Notes under the pieces: model-generated
The model's database searches: none
What the model saw: only the letters and a program-made list of their open reading frames with translations
What the model was told of the DNA's origin: nothing
Part shown: piece by piece, positions 15,478 through 19,346 of the stretch
Layout: every line of letters starts with the position of its first letter
How positions within the stretch are numbered: the stretch's first letter is position 1
Made by a program: the position numbers and the translations under genes
From: Actinomycetes bacterium
GTDB lineage: Bacteria; Actinomycetota; Actinomycetes; Propionibacteriales; Propionibacteriaceae
Reading direction: 5' to 3'
Length of the DNA stretch: 19,346 bases
Assembly: GCA_023436925.1 (NCBI GenBank)
Contig: JAEZHJ010000158.1
Coordinates: 1-19,346, forward strand

Positions 15478-16248
15478 TCAGCGCAGGTGCCAGACATCCC
15501 CCGCGGCGAAGGCCTGCGGGCCGGACCCCGTCTGCACCAGCAACCGGCCGTCGGCGTCCACCCCGACCGCCCGGCCCTCCACCGCGGTCTCGCCCAGGTC
15601 GACCCGCACCTGGCGTCCGATCGTGTCGCAGGCCGCGACATAGTCGTCGCGCAGGTCGGCGCCGGCCAGCCAGCGGGTGTAGCGGCCCTCGAAGGCCAGC
15701 AGCACCGCGGCGGCCAGTTCGTCAGGGTCGACCCGGCCGCCCTCCAGCGCCAGCGAGGTCGCGGTCGGCACCGGCAGGTCGGCGGCGGCCAGGGTGGTGT
15801 TGATCCCCATCCCGATCACCACCGCGGGGCCGGCGGCCGAATCCACCCGCTCGGCGAGGATGCCGCACAGCTTGCGGCCACCGGCCAGGACATCGTTGGG
15901 CCACTTCAGGCGCGCGTCCACCCCGGCGGCGGCGCGGACCCCGTCCACCACCGCCAGGCCGGCCAGCAGCGGCAGCCACAGCCAGCGGGCGGGTTGGGCG
16001 TCCGGCGGGCGCAGCATCACCGACACCGCCAGGCAGGCGCCCGGCGGCGCCGTCCACACCCGGGTGAAGCGGCCACGGCCGGTGGTCTGGTGGTCGGCGA
16101 CCAGGACCGCCCCGCCGGGGGCCCCGTTGCGGGCCAGCGCGGCGAGGTCGGCATTGGTCGATCCGGTCTCGGCGACGGCTGCGACGCTCGTCCACAATCG
16201 GCCGGTTACTGCACCACCGAGGCGCTCGGCGTCAACCAGTGGTCCCAC
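15478..16248 (-). CDS. birA: Biotin--[acetyl-CoA-carboxylase] ligase
   Basis: Attaches biotin to the carboxyl-carrier protein of acyl-CoA carboxylases, in two steps through biotinyl-AMP. The 256-residue class I ligase lacks the N-terminal DNA-binding domain of E. coli BirA, so it is not a repressor. Motifs: AETGSTNADL, TTGRGRFTRVW (biotinyl-AMP loop GRGR), KWPNDVL, GILAER and VVIGMGINTT, with a C-terminal SH3-like domain ending in DVWHLR. GTG 16248 is chosen because TAGGGT lies 8 nt upstream and the N terminus then matches homologues; longer in-frame extension into accD is rejected. Divergent from accD, the enzyme family it serves. Confidence 0.94.
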   Translation of the reverse strand: MGPLVDAERLGGAVTGRLWTSVAAVAETGSTNADLAALARNGAPGGAVLVADHQTTGRGRFTRVWTAPPGACLAVSVMLRPPDAQPARWLWLPLLAGLAVVDGVRAAAGVDARLKWPNDVLAGGRKLCGILAERVDSAAGPAVVIGMGINTTLAAADLPVPTATSLALEGGRVDPDELAAAVLLAFEGRYTRWLAGADLRDDYVAACDTIGRQVRVDLGETAVEGRAVGVDADGRLLVQTGSGPQAFAAGDVWHLR

Positions 16249-16256
16249 GGGCGACC

Positions 16257-16290
16257 ACCCTATGCCCCGCCGGGCCGGGCGCTCTATCGT
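16257..16290. promoter_or_regulatory. Interlocked divergent leaderless promoters birA / accD
   Basis: Plus: TATCGT (16285-16290), 7 nt before ATG 16298. Minus: TAGGGT (16262-16257), 8 nt before GTG 16248. With usual 17-nt spacing, each -35 position falls on the other promoter's -10 box, so the two promoters would compete for polymerase. Confidence 0.6.
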
Positions 16291-16297
16291 CGGGGCC

Positions 16298-17872
16298 ATG
16301 GGCATCGACATCCACACGACCGCGGGCAAGCTCGCCGACCTTGCCAACCGCCGTGACGAGGCGTTGAACCCCAGCCCTGCGGCAGCGGTGGAGAAGGTGC
16401 ACGCGCAGGGCAAGATGACCGCCCGGGAGCGCGTCCTCGCCCTGCTGGACGAGGGCAGCTTCGCCGAGTTCGACAGGTTCTCGCGGCACCGCTCGACCGC
16501 TTTCGGGATGGACGCCAAACGGCCCTACACCGACGGGGTGATCACCGGCGTCGGGGCGATCCACGGCCGCCCGGTGTGCGTCTTCTCCCAGGACGTCACG
16601 CTGTTCGGCGGGGCGCTCGGCGAGGTGTACGGGGAGAAGATCGTCAAGATCATCGACTTCGCCATCAAGACCGGTTGCCCGATCATCGGGATCAACGAGG
16701 GCGGCGGTGCCCGGATCCAGGAGGGCGTCGCCTCGCTCGACCTGTACTCGCAGATCTTCCGTCGCAACACCCTCGCCTCGGGCGTCATCCCGCAGATCTC
16801 GCTGATCATGGGGGCGGCCGCCGGCGGCCACGTGTACTCCCCCGCGCTGACCGACTTCGTGGTGATGGTCGACCAGACCTCGCAGATGTTCATCACCGGG
16901 CCCGCGGTGATCAAGACCGTCACCGGCGAGGACGTCTCGATGGAGGACCTGGGCGGCGGCCGCACCCACTCCACCAAGTCGGGCAACTCCCACTACCTGG
17001 CCGCCGACGAGACCGACGCGATCGAGTTCGTCCGCGAACTGCTCACCTACCTGCCGCAGAACAACCTCGAGGACCCGCCGGTCTTCGACGAGTTCGAGGC
17101 CGACCTCACCTTCACCGACCACGACCGGGTGCTCGACACGATCATCCCGGACTCTCCGAACCAGCCCTACGACATGCACGAGGTCATCAAGCGGGTGCTG
17201 GACGACGACGAGTTCTTGGAGGTGCACCAGCTCTACGCGCCCAACATCATCTGCGGGTTCGGCCGGGTGGAGGGCCGTGCGGTCGGGGTGATCGCCAACC
17301 AGCCGCTGGTCTTCGCGGGCTGCCTCGACATCAAGGCCTCGGAGAAGGCGGCCCGGTTCGTGCGCACCTGCGACGCCTTCAACCTGCCGATCCTGACCTT
17401 CGTCGACGTCCCCGGCTTCCTGCCCGGCACCGACCAGGAGTGGGACGGCATCATCCGCCGCGGCGCGAAGCTGATCTACGCCTACGCCGAGGCCACCGTC
17501 CCGCTGGTCACGGTGATCACCCGCAAGGCCTACGGCGGCGCCTACTGCGTGATGGGGTCCAAGCCGCTGGGCGCCGACGTCAACCTGGCCTGGCCGACCG
17601 CGCAGATCGCGGTGATGGGGGCCGAGGGCGCGGTCAACATCCTCTACCGGCGCGAGCTGGCCGACTCCGAGGATCCGCAGTTGCGGCGGCAGGAGCTGAT
17701 CCAGGAGTACAACGACGAGCTCGCCAACCCGTATGTCGCCGCCGAACGCGGGTATGTGGACAAGGTGATCTTCCCGCACGAGACCCGCGCCCAGATCATC
17801 CGCGTGCTGCGCCTGCTGCGCACCAAGCGGCAGCAGTTGCCGCCCAAGAAGCACGGGAACATCCCGCTGTGA
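16298..17872 (+). CDS. accD5: Acyl-CoA (propionyl-CoA-type) carboxylase beta subunit
   Basis: Carboxyltransferase subunit moving CO2 from biotin on the alpha subunit to an acyl-CoA, giving methylmalonyl- or malonyl-CoA. 524 residues with two crotonase-fold halves: GGARIQEGVASLDLYSQI and ISLIMGAAAGGHVYSPALTDF in the first; VDVPGFLPGTDQEWDGIIRRGAKLIYAY and NLAWPTAQIAVMGAEGAVNIL in the second. The order accD-accE-maf with divergent birA is the AccD5 locus. Residue 417 (GGAYCVMGS) is Cys; the corresponding residue is Asp in propionyl-CoA carboxylases such as S. coelicolor PccB (D422), so substrate preference is uncertain. The ATG is fixed by a -10 7 nt upstream. The alpha subunit is not in the window. 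Confidence 0.95.
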   Translation: MGIDIHTTAGKLADLANRRDEALNPSPAAAVEKVHAQGKMTARERVLALLDEGSFAEFDRFSRHRSTAFGMDAKRPYTDGVITGVGAIHGRPVCVFSQDVTLFGGALGEVYGEKIVKIIDFAIKTGCPIIGINEGGGARIQEGVASLDLYSQIFRRNTLASGVIPQISLIMGAAAGGHVYSPALTDFVVMVDQTSQMFITGPAVIKTVTGEDVSMEDLGGGRTHSTKSGNSHYLAADETDAIEFVRELLTYLPQNNLEDPPVFDEFEADLTFTDHDRVLDTIIPDSPNQPYDMHEVIKRVLDDDEFLEVHQLYAPNIICGFGRVEGRAVGVIANQPLVFAGCLDIKASEKAARFVRTCDAFNLPILTFVDVPGFLPGTDQEWDGIIRRGAKLIYAYAEATVPLVTVITRKAYGGAYCVMGSKPLGADVNLAWPTAQIAVMGAEGAVNILYRRELADSEDPQLRRQELIQEYNDELANPYVAAERGYVDKVIFPHETRAQIIRVLRLLRTKRQQLPPKKHGNIPL

Positions 17873-18096
17873 ACGACTCCGAGGCCCTGCCCGCGCTGGA
17901 GGTCCGCTCCGGGCATCCCAGCGATGCCGAACTGGCCGCCCTGACCGCTGTCCTGGTCGCCCTGCAACGTGGCCGTCCGGCACCCCACACCCCGGTCACC
18001 AGCACGCTGGCCGGCGGCTGGCGTTCCTACTGGCACACTGTCCGGACGCCACTGGTTCCGGGCCGTGAGGCGTGGCGCAGCAGCTTCCGGACCTGA
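17869..18096 (+). CDS. accE: Acyl-CoA carboxylase epsilon subunit
   Basis: A 75-residue protein of the small actinobacterial AccE family that stimulates assembly of the alpha-beta carboxylase complex. The N-terminal half has the family core LEVRSGHPSDAELAALTAVLVAL, followed by a variable Pro-rich linker and a C-terminal basic/aromatic patch (GGWRSYWHTVRTPLVPGREAWRSSF). Starts at GTG 17869, overlapping the accD stop by 4 nt (GTGA), so the subunits are translationally coupled. The C-terminal Trp-containing segment is the part that distinguishes AccE partners and would determine which beta subunit it binds. Confidence 0.9.
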   Translation: MNDSEALPALEVRSGHPSDAELAALTAVLVALQRGRPAPHTPVTSTLAGGWRSYWHTVRTPLVPGREAWRSSFRT

Positions 18097-18110
18097 GAGA
18101 GGACATTGAG

Positions 18111-18737
18111 ATGACCAACGCCACCGACGAGATCCTGTCGGGTGTCGACCTGACCGCCCTGGCCAACCAGCTGGGCGCCAGCCCGGACGAGGTGCGCCAG
18201 GCCGCGCAGACCGCCATTCCCACCCTGCTGGGCAGCATGCAGGCCAACGCCGCCGACCCGGCCGGGCAGCAGAGCCTGCTGGGGGCGTTGGGCCAGCACA
18301 CCGAGCCGATCCACGACCTGGACGCCGTCGACACCGAGGACGGCCGGCGCATCCTGGGCCACGTCTTCGCCGACAACCCCAGCCGGATCCAGCCGCTGGC
18401 CGGCCAGAACGGAGACCTGCTGGCCCGGCTGCTGCCGGTGCTGGCACCGCTGGTGATGAGCTGGCTCTCGCGCCAGGTGCTGGGCGGCGGCCGCGCCGGC
18501 CAGTCCTCGGGCGGCGGCCTGGCCGACCTGCTCGGCGGGATGCTGGGTGGCGCCGGGGCCGGCAACGCCGGCGGTGGCGGTCTGGGCGAGATCCTCGGAC
18601 AGGTGCTCGGCGGCGCGCTCGGTGGCGGTTCGGCAAGCTTCCCCGGGGCCGGGTCAGCGACCGGGACGAGCCGTGGCAGCCAGTCCTCCGGTGACGCGCT
18701 CGGCGACCTGCTCGGCCAGATCCTCGGCCGGCGGTGA
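18111..18737 (+). CDS. DUF937 family protein with glycine-rich C terminus
   Basis: A 208-residue protein. Residues 1-115 are the DUF937/YidB-like helical region (DLTALANQLGASPDEVRQAAQTAIPTLLGSM, then the INNPxRI-like HVFADNPSRIQPLAG). From about residue 125 the chain is glycine-rich low complexity with three spaced amphipathic units: LADLLGGMLGG, LGEILGQVLGGALGG and, at the very C terminus, LGDLLGQILGRR. No export signal. Function unknown. ATG 18111 has GAGAGGA upstream and follows accE by 14 nt; the stop overlaps the maf start. The co-transcription with carboxylase genes is positional only. Confidence 0.88.
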   Translation: MTNATDEILSGVDLTALANQLGASPDEVRQAAQTAIPTLLGSMQANAADPAGQQSLLGALGQHTEPIHDLDAVDTEDGRRILGHVFADNPSRIQPLAGQNGDLLARLLPVLAPLVMSWLSRQVLGGGRAGQSSGGGLADLLGGMLGGAGAGNAGGGGLGEILGQVLGGALGGGSASFPGAGSATGTSRGSQSSGDALGDLLGQILGRR

Positions 18738-19345
18738 GCGCTGCGCCACGGGTCGTCCTCGCCTCCCGCTCCCCCGCCCGCCTCACCACGCTGCGGGCGG
18801 CGGGCATCGACCCCGAGGTCGTGGTCTCCGGCTTCGACGAGGACTCGATCGACCTGAGCGACCCGGCCGAACTGGTCGCAGCGCTGGCCCGGGCCAAGGC
18901 CGAGTCGGTCGCCGCCGGGCTGCCCGAGGGTGACGTGCTGGTGATCGGCTGCGACTCCGTCCTCGACTTCGAGGGGGAGGTGCACGGCAAGCCGTCCAGC
19001 CCCGAGCAGGCCGCCGAGCGTTGGCGCCGGATCCGCGGGCGCAGCGGGGTGCTGCGGACCGGGCACCACCTGGTGCTGCGCCGGGGCGGGCAGGTCAGCT
19101 CCCGCACCGCCGTGGAGAGCACCCGGGTCTGGTTCGCCCAGCTGGACGACGAGGAGATCGCCGCCTATGTGGCGACGGGCGAGCCGGTCGAGGTGGCCGG
19201 CGGGTTCACCATCGACGGACTGGGCGGCGCCTACATCACCCGGCTGGACGGCGATCCGCACGCGGTGGTGGGGATCAGCCTGCCGCTGCTGCGCACCATG
19301 GTCGGCGAGCTGGGCCTGGCCTGGCACTCGCTCTGGCGCCGCTGA
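18734..19345 (+). CDS. maf: Maf-like nucleotide pyrophosphatase
   Basis: Maf proteins hydrolyse non-canonical or modified nucleoside triphosphates to monophosphates (house-cleaning) and are linked to septum control. The complete 203-residue protein shows VVLASRSPARLTTLRAAGI (substrate loop S-R-S-P-x-R), VIGCDSVL (metal-binding Asp), HGKPSSPEQAAERW, RTGHHLV, and the C-terminal YVATGEPVEVAGGFTIDGLGGAYI. It begins at GTG 18734, overlapping the DUF937 stop (GTGA). This places it at the end of a plus-strand operon accD-accE-DUF937-maf, the same order as Rv3280-Rv3282 with one inserted gene. Confidence 0.95.
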   Translation: MSAAPRVVLASRSPARLTTLRAAGIDPEVVVSGFDEDSIDLSDPAELVAALARAKAESVAAGLPEGDVLVIGCDSVLDFEGEVHGKPSSPEQAAERWRRIRGRSGVLRTGHHLVLRRGGQVSSRTAVESTRVWFAQLDDEEIAAYVATGEPVEVAGGFTIDGLGGAYITRLDGDPHAVVGISLPLLRTMVGELGLAWHSLWRR

Positions 19346-19346
19346 C

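Noticed and set aside
16249..16518. Longer BirA start at 16518 inside accD
   Set aside because: It would overlap the conserved AccD N terminus on the other strand and lie upstream of the predicted birA transcript start.
16232..17983. 583-codon minus-strand frame opposite accD
   Set aside because: Shadow of the carboxylase gene; no recognisable domain and no ribosome-binding site.

Overview
This 19.3 kb window is chromosomal DNA from a high-GC Actinomycetia. Codon third positions are overwhelmingly G/C. The gene set is a typical actinobacterial cell-envelope and acyl-CoA carboxylase neighbourhood: WhiB, LCP protein, TIGR03089 protein, purE/purK, bacterial PH protein, GtrA, BirA, acyl-CoA carboxylase beta and epsilon, and Maf. 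This resembles, gene for gene, the region between whiB2 and maf in Mycobacterium tuberculosis (about Rv3260c-Rv3282). I would guess a Propionibacteriales-like organism, but the sequence alone does not prove a genus.

Layout. 1-3171 (all minus): a degenerate family-2 glycosyltransferase running off the left edge, whiB, a 4-TM hypothetical protein, and manC (GDP-mannose synthesis). 3208-4798 (plus): TIGR03089 protein and a lipoprotein serine hydrolase of beta-lactamase fold. 4844-4969: a 6 x 21 bp tandem array. 4973-8764: a DUF998 membrane protein (minus) divergent from a tight HTH regulator / SRPBCC / ABC-F operon (plus), with a perfect 11-bp inverted repeat between them. 8778-12050 (minus): LCP protein, purE, purK. 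12103-12206: a second copy of the 21-bp array in the opposite orientation. 12260-14502 (plus): RibD-C/dihydrofolate-reductase-like protein, GNAT acetyltransferase, peptidase E-like protein. 14524-16248 (minus): birA, PH-domain membrane protein and GtrA protein in one operon. 16298-19345 (plus): accD, accE, DUF937 protein and maf.

How the parts fit. The conserved backbone supplies envelope polymer precursors and attachment (GDP-mannose, GtrA, LCP, glycosyltransferase), early purine synthesis (PurK/PurE), and carboxylation of short acyl-CoAs with the biotin ligase that charges the carboxylase complex. Two accessory blocks (about 4.97-8.76 and 12.26-14.50 kb) interrupt this backbone, and each begins next to one of the 21-bp arrays. 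Several genes carry a TANNNT -10 box 6-8 nt before the start codon and no Shine-Dalgarno sequence, which implies leaderless transcripts. At birA/accD and manC/TIGR03089 the divergent promoters physically overlap.

The window is almost fully coding. The longest non-coding stretches are 12051-12259, 4799-4972 and 10239-10363; no gap exceeds 300 bases. I see no rRNA, tRNA, CRISPR array, insertion sequence or replication origin.
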